61,894 nucleotides of DNA, taken from the NCBI GenBank assembly GCA_012269545.1, contig JAAXKB010000009.1, positions 1 through 61,894 of the forward strand, in the 5' to 3' direction. Shown piece by piece: positions 1 to 9,465 of the stretch (the first letter of the stretch is position 1; the number at the start of each line of letters is the position of its first letter). This DNA is from Gammaproteobacteria bacterium. Its GTDB lineage: Bacteria > Pseudomonadota > Gammaproteobacteria > Pseudomonadales > Azotimanducaceae. The notes below the pieces were generated by a model that was given only the letters and a program-made list of their open reading frames with translations, had not been told where the DNA came from and did not search any database. A program made the position numbers and the translations under genes.

Positions 1-148
1 CGATACACCCAGCAATAAAATCGCGCATGTTTGGTCGGTGGGTATGGTGCCCCTAATTCGAACAGATCTATTTGTTGTGACGCTGCCGGCGGGTTGCTGA
101 CGAATCGATGGTGTTGTCCAGTTGCCACAACAAAATTCAGGAACATTT
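1..148. other. Leading non-coding stretch before prpE
   Basis: No gene is supported here. The only visible structure is an 8-bp inverted repeat (TTGTTGTG at 72-79 and CACAACAA at 126-133), about 46 bases between arms, just upstream of the prpE start. It could be a regulatory site or chance. No convincing -35/-10 pair was seen. Confidence 0.4.
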
Positions 149-2059
149 ATGCCAACAGCCAATCATCAAGCGGATTATGCCGAGATCTATTCGAGATCCT
201 TGCGCGATCCACAGGGTTTTTGGCGTGAGCAGGCTCGTCAAATCCCTTGGATCGCTGAGCCGCAAACGGTCCTTGATCAGGATGACAATGGCGTATGGCG
301 CTGGTTTGCCGATGGGATGCTGAATTCTTGCTTTGTGGCCTTGGATCAACACGTGGCACACGGCAGGGGTGATCAAACCGCTTTGATATACGACTCGCCG
401 GTCACCAATACGGTCGAGCACTTTACCTATTCGCAGCTGCTGGAAAAAACCGCAACGATTGCCGGCGGTCTTGTCGAACTTGGCGTGACCAAGGGAGATG
501 TAGTCATTATTTATATGCCGATGGTGCCGGAAACTGCCGCGGCGATGTTGGCCTGCGCTCGCATCGGCGCGATTCACTCGGTGGTATTTGGCGGCTTCGC
601 GCCAAAGGAATTGGCTATGAGAATCGACGATGCCAGCCCCAAGGTTGTCTTGGCTGCGTCTTGCGGTATCGAAGTTGATCGAGTGATCGCATACCAGCCC
701 CTGTTGAACGAGGCCATTGATTTAGCGGAGCACAAGCCAGAACACGTGGTCATGCTGCAGCGTGAGCAGTGCGAAGCGGCGTTGCAGGCCCCGCGAGATA
801 TTGATTGGTTTGCTTGGGAACGCGCAGCGTCGCCCGCTGACTGCGTGCCCGTAAAAGCGACGGACCCACTATACGTTTTGTATACCTCAGGCACGACGGG
901 CAAGCCCAAGGGCATTGTTCGTGATAACGGTGGTCACGCCGTGGCGCTGAATTACAGTATGAGCGCGGTTTATGGCGTTCAGACGGGAGACGTGTACTGG
1001 GCGGCTTCGGATGTGGGGTGGGTCGTCGGACATTCCTACATTGTGTATGGGCCGCTGTTCGCAGGCTGCACGACGATACTTTATGAGGGGAAACCGGTTA
1101 AAACGCCAGATGCCGGTGCGTTTTGGCGGGTCTTGGCTGAGCATAGGGTGAAGAGTTTTTTCGTTGCTCCCACGGCATTTCGTGCCATGCGCAAGGAAGA
1201 CCCGAGCTGTGAGTTGCTCAGCCAGTACGACATATCCAGCTTGCAGTACCAGTTTGTCGCAGGCGAGCGCCTAGATCCGCCCACGTATCATTGGCTAAAA
1301 GAACATTTGGATGTTCCGGTCATCGACCACTGGTGGCAGACCGAAACCGGCTGGTCGATTTGCGCCAATATGGCGGGTATCGAGCTGCTGGAGTCTAAGG
1401 CGGGCTCTTGCACCCTGCCTGCTCCCGGTTGGGATCTGCGCGTTCTTGACGCCGATGGTAAGGAGCTTGGGCCCAATCAGGAGGGCGCGATTGTGATCAA
1501 GGCGCCGCTGCCACCGAGTGCGTTCCCAACTGTTTGGCGTGATCATCAGAGATACGAGGACAGCTATTGGAGCGATTATCCTGGGTTTTATCTCACCGGC
1601 GACGGGGGCTATCGGGACGAAGACGGGTATGTCTTTGTTATGGGCCGTACCGATGATGTGATTAACGTCGCAGGCCATCGTTTGTCGACAGGCCGCATTG
1701 AAGAGGTGGTGGCAGAGCACCCCGCTGTCGCCGAATGCGCTGTGGTCGGCATTGCCGATGCGGAAAAGGGTCAGGTTCCGGTTGGCCTGGTCTTAATGAA
1801 GGACGGCATCACTCAAGATTTTGACGCACTGCAGGATGAGCTGGTGCAGGCAGTGCGCGGTGCTGTGGGCCCCATTGCTAACTTCAAGCGGGCGATCGTG
1901 GTGCCCCGGCTGCCGAAAACGCGATCGGGCAAAATTTTGCGGCAGGTGATTCGCAAGATGATTGACGGCGAGCCTTATACGGTGCCGTCAACAATTGATG
2001 ACCCCGCTATTGTGGATGAACTGCTCGAAACGCTAACGGCTCAGGGGTGGATGCAATAA
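149..2059 (+). CDS. prpE: Propionyl-CoA synthetase (acyl-adenylate-forming)
   Basis: A 636-residue ligase of the acetyl-CoA synthetase family, predicted to convert propionate, ATP and CoA to propionyl-CoA in the cytoplasm. The P-loop YTSGTTGKPKG is followed directly by IVRDNGGHAVAL, the form I associate with PrpE rather than Acs. The motif HWWQTETGW, the hinge region after YLTGDGGY, and the C-terminal catalytic lysine in PKTRSGKILR are all present. Length fits the family. The ATG at 149 was chosen over an in-frame TTG at 122 because CAGGA precedes it and PrpE N-termini start close to this point. The 2-methylcitrate genes that often accompany prpE are not in this window. It is followed one base later by an ABM-domain gene. 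Acetate or other short acids may also be substrates. Confidence 0.9.
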   Translation: MPTANHQADYAEIYSRSLRDPQGFWREQARQIPWIAEPQTVLDQDDNGVWRWFADGMLNSCFVALDQHVAHGRGDQTALIYDSPVTNTVEHFTYSQLLEKTATIAGGLVELGVTKGDVVIIYMPMVPETAAAMLACARIGAIHSVVFGGFAPKELAMRIDDASPKVVLAASCGIEVDRVIAYQPLLNEAIDLAEHKPEHVVMLQREQCEAALQAPRDIDWFAWERAASPADCVPVKATDPLYVLYTSGTTGKPKGIVRDNGGHAVALNYSMSAVYGVQTGDVYWAASDVGWVVGHSYIVYGPLFAGCTTILYEGKPVKTPDAGAFWRVLAEHRVKSFFVAPTAFRAMRKEDPSCELLSQYDISSLQYQFVAGERLDPPTYHWLKEHLDVPVIDHWWQTETGWSICANMAGIELLESKAGSCTLPAPGWDLRVLDADGKELGPNQEGAIVIKAPLPPSAFPTVWRDHQRYEDSYWSDYPGFYLTGDGGYRDEDGYVFVMGRTDDVINVAGHRLSTGRIEEVVAEHPAVAECAVVGIADAEKGQVPVGLVLMKDGITQDFDALQDELVQAVRGAVGPIANFKRAIVVPRLPKTRSGKILRQVIRKMIDGEPYTVPSTIDDPAIVDELLETLTAQGWMQ

Positions 2060-2060
2060 C

Positions 2061-2399
2061 GTGATCATTATGCAGGGGACAATTGTCATCAAAGCTGGCC
2101 AGTTTGACCGAGCACTGAAAATGGCGCGCGAGCTTGTCCTCGCCACGCGTGGAGAGGACGGCTGCATTACCTATGAATTTTATCGGGGCTTGGCAGAACC
2201 TGATGCGTTGATTATTTTTCAGGAGTGGGAAAGCATGGACGCGCTGATGACCCATCTCTCCTCGCCGCAGGTTGAGGCCTTCTTGCGACAGCTGCCGGAA
2301 ATTTCTGATAGAGGGATTACGACGCGCCGATACCTTGTGCAAGAAGTAGAGGATTCAGAAGCGGTTGTCGTGGTGGATCAACCGCCCATCATCCACTGA
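2061..2399 (+). CDS. ABM-superfamily (YgiN-like) monooxygenase domain protein
   Basis: A 112-residue single-domain protein of the antibiotic biosynthesis monooxygenase fold. It shows the opening beta strand (GTIVIKAGQFDRAL), the central TRGEDGCITYEFYRGL segment and the FQEWESMDAL strand typical of dimeric ABM proteins. These small proteins act as cofactor-free oxygenases on quinols or simply bind small hydrophobic molecules; nothing here identifies a substrate. The GTG at 2061 lies one base after the prpE stop, suggesting translational coupling. An ATG at 2070 is an alternative. The last 20 residues are a valine-rich tail beyond the usual fold. Its end meets the convergent DUF2069 gene 16 bases away. 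Confidence 0.75.
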   Translation: MIIMQGTIVIKAGQFDRALKMARELVLATRGEDGCITYEFYRGLAEPDALIIFQEWESMDALMTHLSSPQVEAFLRQLPEISDRGITTRRYLVQEVEDSEAVVVVDQPPIIH

Positions 2400-2415
2400 G
2401 GATGAAGCGTGGGAC

Positions 2416-2790
2416 CTATGGGTCCGCGGACTCCTCAATGTTATGTGCCGCGTTGAATTCGCGCAGCTTGCGTACGTACAGTGCTGTAATGCCGCAAAGG
2501 GCCAGAGCAAAGAAGATCTCGGCAGCCCCCCAATAGAACATCGTTGGGTCGAATACGTTAAGTACACCGTGAATGAAATACAGTGTGCTCACAAGACAAA
2601 GAAAGAACATGCCCTTGAGTTGCCCTCGCAGAGCACTGGGAAGGCACAGCAACAGCGGCAGCGCCTGCACAAAAAACCATATGGTGTTCAACGCGGTTGT
2701 CGGTAGCGGGTCGATAAAGAACTGTCGCAGACCAGTAACGCCGAGCAGGGAGCCGACCATGATGAATGTGAGAAAGAGCCATCCTTGCAT
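2416..2790 (-). CDS. DUF2069 inner-membrane protein
   Basis: A 124-residue hydrophobic protein with about four predicted membrane segments: near residues 5-22, 36-53, 62-79 and 88-105. It matches the DUF2069 family in length, spacing and the conserved loop GVLNVFDP. The function of the family is unknown. The start at 2790 is supported by GGAG upstream on the minus strand. It is the last gene of an arsC-wrbA-DUF2069 unit; the gap from wrbA is 36 bases. The same three genes sit together in pseudomonads, from memory, so the neighbour relation is conserved and supports the family call. Confidence 0.8.
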   Translation of the reverse strand: MQGWLFLTFIMVGSLLGVTGLRQFFIDPLPTTALNTIWFFVQALPLLLCLPSALRGQLKGMFFLCLVSTLYFIHGVLNVFDPTMFYWGAAEIFFALALCGITALYVRKLREFNAAHNIEESADP

Positions 2791-2826
2791 GCCTTGATAC
2801 TCCAGGGTCGATTAACAGGGTTCGAA

Positions 2827-3432
2827 TTATTTGGCGCCATGCAGCCGGATGGCGAGTTCTGCCAACTGCTTGCCCGCGCCCTGGGCAAGCTGCGCTTCAT
2901 CGTCAGTTAATGCTGCGCCGTCCTCCTTACCCTGAACGTGGCTAACGCCATAGGGCGTACCCCCACTTTGGGTGCGATTGAGACCGGGTAAACTGTAGGG
3001 CAGGCCTTGGATCAGCATGCCGTGATGCAGCAACGGTACCATCATGGTCAGCAGTGTACTTTCCTGACCGCCGTGCATCGAGCCAGTAGAGCAAAAGACA
3101 CTAGCTGGCTTGCCGACCAGGTGATGGCCGGCCCAAAGGTCCGCGGTGGTATCGAGAAAATACTTGAGCGGGGCCGCCATGTTGCCAAAACGGGTGGCGC
3201 TGCCCAGTGCCAGACCACTACAGTGGATAAGATCTTCCTTAGTGCAAAACACCGCGCCGTCATCGGGCACGCTGGGTGCTGTACGCTCTGTTACCGCGCT
3301 GACCGGCGGCACGGTGCGAATTCTTGGTTCAATGCCTGTTACCTGATCCACGCCTCGCGCCATATGCAAGGCGAGATTTTGCGTCCCTTGAGTCCGCGAG
3401 TAATACAGAATCAGCACATAGGGATCGCTCAT
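2827..3432 (-). CDS. wrbA: WrbA-type NAD(P)H:quinone oxidoreductase
   Basis: A 201-residue flavodoxin-like protein. The FMN phosphate loop is YYSRTQGTQNLA near residues 10-21, and two further flavin loops are visible: GSATRFGNMAAPLKYFLDTT and STGSMHGGQE. These match WrbA, a tetrameric FMN enzyme that reduces quinones by two electrons and limits oxidative stress. Length fits the family at about 200 residues. Its ATG overlaps the end of arsC in an ATGA arrangement (3429-3432), so the two are translationally coupled. It is cytoplasmic, with no signal peptide. Confidence 0.9.
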   Translation of the reverse strand: MSDPYVLILYYSRTQGTQNLALHMARGVDQVTGIEPRIRTVPPVSAVTERTAPSVPDDGAVFCTKEDLIHCSGLALGSATRFGNMAAPLKYFLDTTADLWAGHHLVGKPASVFCSTGSMHGGQESTLLTMMVPLLHHGMLIQGLPYSLPGLNRTQSGGTPYGVSHVQGKEDGAALTDDEAQLAQGAGKQLAELAIRLHGAK

Positions 3433-3779
3433 ATCAGCTCCAGTACATTTTCGGGAGGCCGGCCGATCACGGCTTTGTCGCCACGAACCACGATAGGCCG
3501 TTCCAGCAAAATGGGATTTTTTGCAATCGCTTGCAGAAGATGATCGTCAGTGACTTCGAGATTACTCAGCCCCAGCTCTTTAAACTCTGGTTCCTTGGTC
3601 CGCATGATGTCGATGACGGGAACGCCGAGTTTTTGTACCAGTGTTTGGAGTGCAAGTACGGACAATGGCGCCTTCAAGTACTCCACGACGTCCGGTTCGA
3701 TACCGCGCCGCGTGAGCAGCTCGAGGGTTTGTCGTGATTTAGAGCAACGAGGGTTGTGGTAAATGGTGTAAAGTGTCAT
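3429..3779 (-). CDS. arsC: ArsC-family arsenate reductase (glutaredoxin-type)
   Basis: A 116-residue thioredoxin-fold protein. The N-terminal motif YHNPRCSKSRQTLELL carries the single active-site cysteine of ArsC, at residue 12. The downstream segment with MRTKEPEFKELG and the terminal RPIVVRGDKAVIGRPPE holds the arginines that bind the oxyanion in the family. It probably reduces arsenate with glutathione and glutaredoxin; some YffB-like relatives have no arsenate activity. It is the first gene of the operon with wrbA and DUF2069, a conserved trio. No ArsR regulator or arsenite pump is nearby, so the arsenic role is less certain than the fold. Confidence 0.87.
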   Translation of the reverse strand: MTLYTIYHNPRCSKSRQTLELLTRRGIEPDVVEYLKAPLSVLALQTLVQKLGVPVIDIMRTKEPEFKELGLSNLEVTDDHLLQAIAKNPILLERPIVVRGDKAVIGRPPENVLELI

Positions 3780-3898
3780 GTCGTCCCCGTCGAGTAACAG
3801 TGGGGAGAGTATAGGCTCGCTGATGTGGTATTCACGTCAAGAAGACATGGCCAGATTGAAAATCTGCGCCGCGCCGCTCAAAGCTTGAAGAAAAATCT

Positions 3899-4411
3899 AT
3901 GTTGCACAGCCAGACGTATCAGTTTCCTCGCCCTCGTGCGCGAATAGCGTTGCGCGTGCTTGCGTTGAGCGCCTTATTGATGGCCTGTGCCGATAGCGGA
4001 CCATCCAACCCCTTGCGCCTGGCGGATGGCAGCATAACGAGTCCGAGCCAGTGGCAAGGTGATTGGGTGTTGATCAACTACTGGGCAGACTGGTGTGGGC
4101 CGTGTCGAGAGGAAGTGCCTGAACTTAACCACCTTAACCAGTCGGAAGGCGGCTTTTCTGTCCTTGGTGTTAACTACGATTATCTGCAGGGAGACGAACT
4201 TCAGGCGTCCATCGACTCGCTTGGTATCGCGTTCCCCACGCTGTTAGATGATCCGCAGTTGTTGCTGGGATACGACGAAGCAACGGTGTTGCCTATGAGC
4301 GTTTTGATCTCTCCAGATGGCTCACTACATCGGATCCTAGTTGGCCCTCAGACCGCAGCAACCCTACTGGCCGCAAAGGGAGGACCTGCTCAGGCTGCGC
4401 CTGGGCTGTAA
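3899..4411 (+). CDS. TlpA-like thioredoxin-fold lipoprotein
   Basis: A 170-residue exported protein. A basic N-terminus and hydrophobic stretch end in a lipobox-like LMAC with the lipidated cysteine at residue 30. The redox motif WCGPC (Cys66 and Cys69) lies in NYWADWCGPCREEVPEL, a TlpA/ResA-type active site. A cis-proline context is seen in VLPMSVLISPDG. It likely works as a periplasmic membrane-anchored thiol-disulfide reductase, possibly for cytochrome c maturation or repair of oxidised cysteines. It is transcribed divergently from arsC across a 119-bp gap and converges on proS. From memory P. aeruginosa has a thioredoxin gene in the same slot between arsC and proS. Confidence 0.82.
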   Translation: MLHSQTYQFPRPRARIALRVLALSALLMACADSGPSNPLRLADGSITSPSQWQGDWVLINYWADWCGPCREEVPELNHLNQSEGGFSVLGVNYDYLQGDELQASIDSLGIAFPTLLDDPQLLLGYDEATVLPMSVLISPDGSLHRILVGPQTAATLLAAKGGPAQAAPGL

Positions 4412-4434
4412 CGTCGGACTCATTGGTCCTTTGG

Positions 4435-6141
4435 TCAGATAATTTTCGAAAGCACGTCGTCCAGTGGGACTTCCTGAGCAGATGAATCCGTGCGCTGGCG
4501 GTATTCAACACACGCGTTCTTGAGACTGCGGTCACCAATAACAATGCGGTGCGGTATGCCGATGAGATCGGCTTCAGCAAATTTGACTCCCGGTCGCTCG
4601 GCGCGATCATCCAGCAGCACTTCAATACCTGCCTCATGCGCTTTCGTATAAAGAGCCTCGGATGCCTCCTTCACAGCCTCTGACTTCTGAGCATTCAGGG
4701 CAATGATGTGTAGCTGGAACGGCGCCAGTGGCTGCGGCCACGTAATACCGTTGTCATCGTGATTCTGCTCGATTACCGCAGCAACTAGCCGAGTGACTCC
4801 CATGCCATAGCAGCCCATAGTTGGCGTGATGTTGTTGCCGTCTTGGTCCAGCACCGTGGCCTGCATGGGCTCACTGTACGATCGATCTAGCTGGAAAATG
4901 TGGCCAACTTCGATGCCGCGCAAAAATTTGATCTGTCCGTTGCCGTCTGGTGCAGTGTCCCCTTCGACAACGTTTCGTGCGTCCACGGTTTGTTCGTCAG
5001 TCAGCTCTACATCGCGGTGCCAGTTCACGCCGCGAAAATGCACGCCGTCCTCGTTCGCGCCGCAAACAAAGTCAGAAACAGCCGCTGCGCTTGCGTCGAC
5101 GAACATAGGAATGTTGCAGTTTACGGGCCCCAAGGACCCGACGCTTGCGCCCATGGCCTTGGTAATAGCTTCTTCATTGGCAAATACCAAGGGCGACCTT
5201 ACGCCGGGCAGTTTGCCGGCTTTAATTTCATTCAGTTCGTGATCGCCGCGCAAGATGATGGCGTAGAGGCGTGATTCCGCTTCGTCGTCACCCTCAACAA
5301 TCAGTGTTTTGAGATTCCTTTCTGGGGGCAGGCCCAGCTGTTTCGAGACTGCATCAATGGTCTTGGCGTGGGGCGTGTCCACACGAGTCAAGTCCTCCGT
5401 CGGTTCTGCTGCGCGGCCGGGTGGTTGTGCCGCCGCTTTTTCTAGGTTTGCCGCATAGGTGCCCGTATCGCTGTAGGCAATGGTATCCTCTCCAGACCGG
5501 GCTAACACATGAAATTCGTGAGAATTATCGCCGCCAATGTTCCCTGTATCTGCTTGAACCGCTCGAAACTCCAAGTGCATGCGATTCAAGATGCGCTCAT
5601 AGCAGCGATACATCTCCTCGTAGGTTGCGTCGAAGCTGTCTTGATCCAGATGAAAGGAGTAAGCGTCTTTCATCGTGAATTCCCTAGCCCGCATCACGCC
5701 GAATCGCGGTCTGCGCTCGTCGCGAAACTTGGTTTGAATTTGGTAAAAATTGATGGGCAGCTGACGGTAACTCTGCACTTCCCTGCGGAACAGATCGGTA
5801 ATTACTTCCTCGTGGGTCGGTCCTAGGCAAAAATCTCGGTCGTGGCGGTCCTGCATACGCAACATTTCGTCGCCCATTTTTTGCCAGCGTCCGGTTTCGA
5901 TCCACAACTCAGCAGGTTGCACGACGGGCATGGAAACTTCCTGCGCGCCGCTGCGGTTCATTTCCTCACGGATGATATGCTCGATTTTACGCAACACCCG
6001 CAGACCCAAGGGCAGCCAAGTGTAGAGGCCGCTGGCAAGCTGGCGAATCATGCCCGCTCGAAGCATTAGGCGATGACTGATGATATCTGCGTCAGCGGGG
6101 TCTTCTTTTAGCGTGGGGAGAAGCAAGGCAGATTGGCGCAT
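4435..6141 (-). CDS. proS: Prolyl-tRNA synthetase, bacterial type
   Basis: A 568-residue class II aminoacyl-tRNA synthetase charging tRNA-Pro. Motif 1 and 2 regions are visible ([37 protein letters not shown]). A large central insertion at about residues 220-400 is the YbaK-like domain that deacylates Ala-tRNA-Pro. Motif 3 lies at [18 protein letters not shown], and the C-terminal anticodon-binding domain starts near residue 470. Length matches the E. coli-type enzyme. It stands alone in its unit and converges on the TlpA-like gene with 23 bases between stops. Confidence 0.97.
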   Translation of the reverse strand: MRQSALLLPTLKEDPADADIISHRLMLRAGMIRQLASGLYTWLPLGLRVLRKIEHIIREEMNRSGAQEVSMPVVQPAELWIETGRWQKMGDEMLRMQDRHDRDFCLGPTHEEVITDLFRREVQSYRQLPINFYQIQTKFRDERRPRFGVMRAREFTMKDAYSFHLDQDSFDATYEEMYRCYERILNRMHLEFRAVQADTGNIGGDNSHEFHVLARSGEDTIAYSDTGTYAANLEKAAAQPPGRAAEPTEDLTRVDTPHAKTIDAVSKQLGLPPERNLKTLIVEGDDEAESRLYAIILRGDHELNEIKAGKLPGVRSPLVFANEEAITKAMGASVGSLGPVNCNIPMFVDASAAAVSDFVCGANEDGVHFRGVNWHRDVELTDEQTVDARNVVEGDTAPDGNGQIKFLRGIEVGHIFQLDRSYSEPMQATVLDQDGNNITPTMGCYGMGVTRLVAAVIEQNHDDNGITWPQPLAPFQLHIIALNAQKSEAVKEASEALYTKAHEAGIEVLLDDRAERPGVKFAEADLIGIPHRIVIGDRSLKNACVEYRQRTDSSAQEVPLDDVLSKII

Positions 6142-6241
6142 GATGTTGTCGTTTGGCTGGCGAAGTTCGCATTAGACACAATGGTGGGTGCAGATCACAA
6201 GCACGAAAGCCGTCGCTGTTGGCGGCTACCAAACGATAGGC

Positions 6242-6277
6242 AAAAAAAACCGGCCTTTGAAGGCATTCAAAGGCCGG
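6242..6277 (-). terminator. Rho-independent terminator of the HU gene
   Basis: A perfect 12-bp stem (6250-6261 with 6266-6277) and a four-base loop. On the minus strand it is followed by eight T residues (6242-6249 read in reverse). It lies 25 bases past the HU-family stop codon, exactly where that gene would end. The symmetrical stem might partly stop plus-strand transcription too, but the T tract points to minus. Confidence 0.93.
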
Positions 6278-6301
6278 ATTAATCGCTTGAGGTCGGTCAA
6301 G

Positions 6302-6763
6302 CTATACGATCATATCCTTGAGTTTCTTCAGCGCAGTGACCCGAACGCGCGTGGTCGCAGGTTTGGCTGGGATTACGATTTCTTCGCCGGTCGCAGGATT
6401 GCGGCCCATACGCTTCTTGGTCGCAGGTCGCTTGGCAGCCTTGATCTTTAATAGGCCCGGCAGCGTGAACTCGCCCGCAGAGCGCTTGCGGATATGTCTC
6501 TCGATCACAGACTCAAGCTCATCCATTACCGAGCTGACCTGAGCGCGAGACAGGTTCGTGTTTGTAGCGATTTCGTTGAGAATGGCGGTTTTGGTCATCT
6601 TTGTTTTGATGCCGGGCGCCTTCTTTACAGGTGCAGCAGCTTTCTTTGCTGGCGCCTTCTTGGCGGCTGCTTTTTTAGCAGGTGCTTTCTTTGCTGGTGC
6701 TTTCTTGGCGGCTGCTTTTTTCGCAGGCGCTTTCTTTGCCGGAGCTTTTTTTTGCGTAGCCAT
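6302..6763 (-). CDS. HU-family nucleoid protein with lysine/alanine-rich N-terminal tail
   Basis: A 153-residue two-part protein. Residues 1 to about 52 are nearly all Ala, Lys and Pro in repeats of the type PAKKA, like the tail of eukaryotic histone H1. From about residue 55 an HU/IHF domain follows (MTKTAILNEIATNT to the C-terminus), with the signature GRNPATGEEI in the DNA-binding arm. HU proteins bend and wrap DNA as dimers; the basic tail should add non-specific DNA contacts. Similar tailed HU proteins occur in several proteobacteria, and actinobacteria carry the tail at the other end. AAAGGA precedes the ATG at 6763, and a strong terminator follows. It is probably a single-gene unit. 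The tail DNA is internally repetitive and prone to unit-number changes. Confidence 0.88.
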   Translation of the reverse strand: MATQKKAPAKKAPAKKAAAKKAPAKKAPAKKAAAKKAPAKKAAAPVKKAPGIKTKMTKTAILNEIATNTNLSRAQVSSVMDELESVIERHIRKRSAGEFTLPGLLKIKAAKRPATKKRMGRNPATGEEIVIPAKPATTRVRVTALKKLKDMIV

Positions 6764-7264
6764 ATTACTGGTCCTTTATCTTGAAGTTAAACAGCGCAAT
6801 TCCACTCACGGCTCGATGGCTGGTATCGCAATCGAGTGCGGGGTTTTGCCGCGTTCCTGTCTCTCAGTGCCTTCTAGCTATCAGCAGAAAGGAAGCAGAC
6901 GCAAGCCCAACTCTTTTCCGCAACGGCAATCCGCCCCCAAATCCCAGAATCCGCTAATAAAAACCGTTATCCCTGTTCGGCCCAGTTCGGGCTGGCCAGG
7001 GATGATTTTCATTATCGCCCCCCTGTAATCAAGTCAGCGGTGGTAACGCATTACCTACTGATTTGACTCGTGGATTTGAAAACGCTGTGCCGTCAAAGGA
7101 CACCCAAAGGTTTTCCCGTCATTTCTCATGAAATGATGGCGGATTTATAGCGGATCAAATACGGGGAGGCAACAAAAAAGGCGCTAAATCACTGTATTTT
7201 TGCTGTCTTTTTTACGATCATGCGCGACCTTTAGAACTCATCAATAACATCCCAAGAAATTTAG
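6764..7264. other. 501-bp gap between HU and fmdB-like genes
   Basis: No credible coding region. It must hold divergent promoters for HU (minus) and the FmdB-like gene (plus), but no strong -35/-10 pair stands out. A 7-bp perfect hairpin with loop TCAT lies at 7119-7136 without a T run. A G+C-rich imperfect hairpin lies around 6977-7010. AT-rich sequence at 7170-7260 is a likely promoter zone for the plus-strand gene. Confidence 0.45.
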
Positions 7265-7543
7265 ATGCCGATATACGAATACCGTTGCGAAAGCTGCAAT
7301 CACGAAATGGAAGCCGTTCAGAAAATCAGCGAGGATTCGCTCGTGAAATGTCCGGCGTGCGGTAACGACACTTTGAAGAAAATTATCTCCGCTGCGGGGT
7401 TTCGCTTAAAGGGTGGCGGCTGGTATGAAACGGACTTCAAGTCGGGCAAGAAAAAGAATGTCGCAGGTGGTGACAGCGGTTCAACCGGTTCAACCGGTTC
7501 CAGCGGATCGAGCGGCGGCTCCAGCGGTGACTCCGCAAGTTAA
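7265..7543 (+). CDS. FmdB-family zinc-ribbon regulatory protein
   Basis: A 92-residue protein opening with MPIYEYRCESCNHEME. Two CxxC pairs (YRCESCNH near residues 7-12, VKCPACGN near residues 33-38) form a zinc ribbon. KKIISAAGFRLKGGGWYETD follows, as in the FmdB/CxxC_CxxC_SSSS family. The last 25 residues are almost only Ser, Gly and Thr; the DNA there repeats a 9-bp unit (GGTTCAACC at 7478-7495), a simple-sequence origin. The family is called regulatory but its role is not settled. From memory it is often located next to aspS in gammaproteobacteria, as here (70-bp gap). Confidence 0.85.
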   Translation: MPIYEYRCESCNHEMEAVQKISEDSLVKCPACGNDTLKKIISAAGFRLKGGGWYETDFKSGKKKNVAGGDSGSTGSTGSSGSSGGSSGDSAS

Positions 7544-7612
7544 CAGTGAGCGCCTCATTGAATCGCTTTGCAACGAACGTAACACAAGTTAAATCAAACA
7601 AAGGGTAATGCC

Positions 7613-9415
7613 ATGCGCAGCCACTATTGCGGTGACCTGAGAGCCACTGAGTCTGGTGAGGAAGTAGAAATTTATGGCTGGGTGCACCGCCGGCGAGATC
7701 ATGGCGGCGTGATTTTTCTCGACATCCGGGATCGCACCGGCGTGCTGCAGGTGGTGTTCGACCCTGACGAAGAACAAAGCTTTGCCTTGGCGGATTCTGT
7801 GCGCAACGAATATGTGCTCAGAGCTAAGGGTAAGGTGCGCCCCCGGCCTGAAGGAACCATCAATCCCGACATGCCAACAGGCGAGATCGAGGTGTTGGGC
7901 AAAGAGTTGGAGATCCTCAACGCGGCCAAAACGCCTCCCTTTCAGCTCGATGCACATTCCGAGGCCGGCGAAGACGTCCGACTGCGTTACCGTTACATGG
8001 ATCTTAGACGGCCGGAGATGCAACAGCGTATGCAGGCCCGGGCGCGGATCACCAGTGCCGTTCGATCCTTCTTGGAAGAAAAAGGCTTCTGGGATGTCGA
8101 GACACCGACATTGAGTCGTGCAACGCCAGAAGGTGCGCGGGATTATTTGGTACCCAGTCGCACGCATCCCGGAGAGTTCTTTGCGCTGCCTCAGTCGCCG
8201 CAGGTGTATAAGCAGTTGTTGATGATGTCGGGTATGGACAAGTACTACCAAATCGCTCGTTGTTATCGAGATGAGGATTTGCGGGCAGACCGTCAGCCTG
8301 AATTTACACAGATCGATATTGAGGCCTCTTTTGTCAGTCAGGCCGACATCATGGATCTGACCGAGGGTATGCTGCGCAATTTGTTCGCCCAAGTGCTGAG
8401 TGTGGAACTGCCAGAATTTCCTGTTCTGACTTGGGCAGAAGCGATGCGAGACTTCGGTAGCGACCGGCCAGATTTGCGCAATCCGCTGCGATTGGTCGAT
8501 GTGGCTGACCTGTTCACAGACGTCGAGTTCAAGGTCTTCAATGGCCCCGCCAATGATCCCAAGGGGCGTATCGTCGCGTTGCGTGCACCCGGTGGCGCAT
8601 CGCTGTCGCGCAAAGTAATCGACGACTATACGAGTTTTGTTGGGCGTTACGGAGCGAAAGGGTTGGCCTATATAAAGGTCAATGATCTTGTTGCGGGAAC
8701 TGAGGGCTTGCAGTCGCCGATCCTGAAGTTCATCCCTGAAGGCGTAGTCAGTGCTGTATTAGAACGGGTTGGCGCAGAAAGCGGCGATCTGGTGTTCTTC
8801 GGGGCGGACAGCGCAAAAGTAGTGAACGATGCAATGGGTGCGCTGCGCGGAGAGTTGGGTAACGATCTGAACTTGCTGGCAGGCCAATTCCGGCCCTGTT
8901 GGGTTGTGGATTGGCCAATGTTTTCTCAGGATCGTGACGGCGCTTTCAGTGCGGAGCATCACCCCTTTACTCGTCCAACCTGCTCGCCCGCGGCGTTGCT
9001 GGCTGATCCAGCGAACGCTCAAGCGGCAGCTTATGATGTGGTGCTAAATGGCTATGAGTTGGGTGGTGGATCACTGCGGATTCATGACAACGACATGCAG
9101 AAAGCTGTGTTCGACGTATTGCGCATGGACGAAAGTGGTCAATCGAAATTCAGCTTCCTGCTTGATGCGTTGCAGTACGGGTGCCCGCCCCACGGCGGAA
9201 TCGCGTTGGGCCTTGATCGTTTAGTCATGCTAATGACCGACACTCAGTCGATTCGTGACGTTATCGCCTTCCCGAAGACGCAAAGCGCGTCCTGCGTCAT
9301 GATGGCAGCGCCAGGTGCAGTTGAAGATCAGCAGCTAAGAGACTTACATATACGCTTGCGCGGGCCGGCAAATAGGGCTGCGGGTAATGAGGATAGCTCT
9401 GAATCGGAGCAGTAA
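7613..9415 (+). CDS. aspS: Aspartyl-tRNA synthetase
   Basis: A 600-residue class IIb synthetase. An N-terminal OB-fold anticodon-binding domain covers about residues 1-105 ([20 protein letters not shown]). Motif 1 ([20 protein letters not shown]) follows, then motif 2 ([20 protein letters not shown]), the bacterial GAD insertion domain at about residues 290-420, and motif 3 ([15 protein letters not shown]). Length and order match the bacterial enzyme. The last 15 residues are acidic and serine-rich, past the usual end. Whether it also charges tRNA-Asn cannot be judged here. It heads the aspS-yebC-ruvCAB run conserved in many gammaproteobacteria. Confidence 0.97.
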   Translation: MRSHYCGDLRATESGEEVEIYGWVHRRRDHGGVIFLDIRDRTGVLQVVFDPDEEQSFALADSVRNEYVLRAKGKVRPRPEGTINPDMPTGEIEVLGKELEILNAAKTPPFQLDAHSEAGEDVRLRYRYMDLRRPEMQQRMQARARITSAVRSFLEEKGFWDVETPTLSRATPEGARDYLVPSRTHPGEFFALPQSPQVYKQLLMMSGMDKYYQIARCYRDEDLRADRQPEFTQIDIEASFVSQADIMDLTEGMLRNLFAQVLSVELPEFPVLTWAEAMRDFGSDRPDLRNPLRLVDVADLFTDVEFKVFNGPANDPKGRIVALRAPGGASLSRKVIDDYTSFVGRYGAKGLAYIKVNDLVAGTEGLQSPILKFIPEGVVSAVLERVGAESGDLVFFGADSAKVVNDAMGALRGELGNDLNLLAGQFRPCWVVDWPMFSQDRDGAFSAEHHPFTRPTCSPAALLADPANAQAAAYDVVLNGYELGGGSLRIHDNDMQKAVFDVLRMDESGQSKFSFLLDALQYGCPPHGGIALGLDRLVMLMTDTQSIRDVIAFPKTQSASCVMMAAPGAVEDQQLRDLHIRLRGPANRAAGNEDSSESEQ

Positions 9416-9465
9416 CCGCTGATCGGTCGACCGGCGGCGGGAACCAAAAAGATTGGAAGGGAGAT

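Noticed and set aside
7589-8392. 267-codon open frame on the minus strand inside aspS
   Set aside because: Its product has no domain or motif I recognise; aspS covers it with a full set of synthetase motifs.
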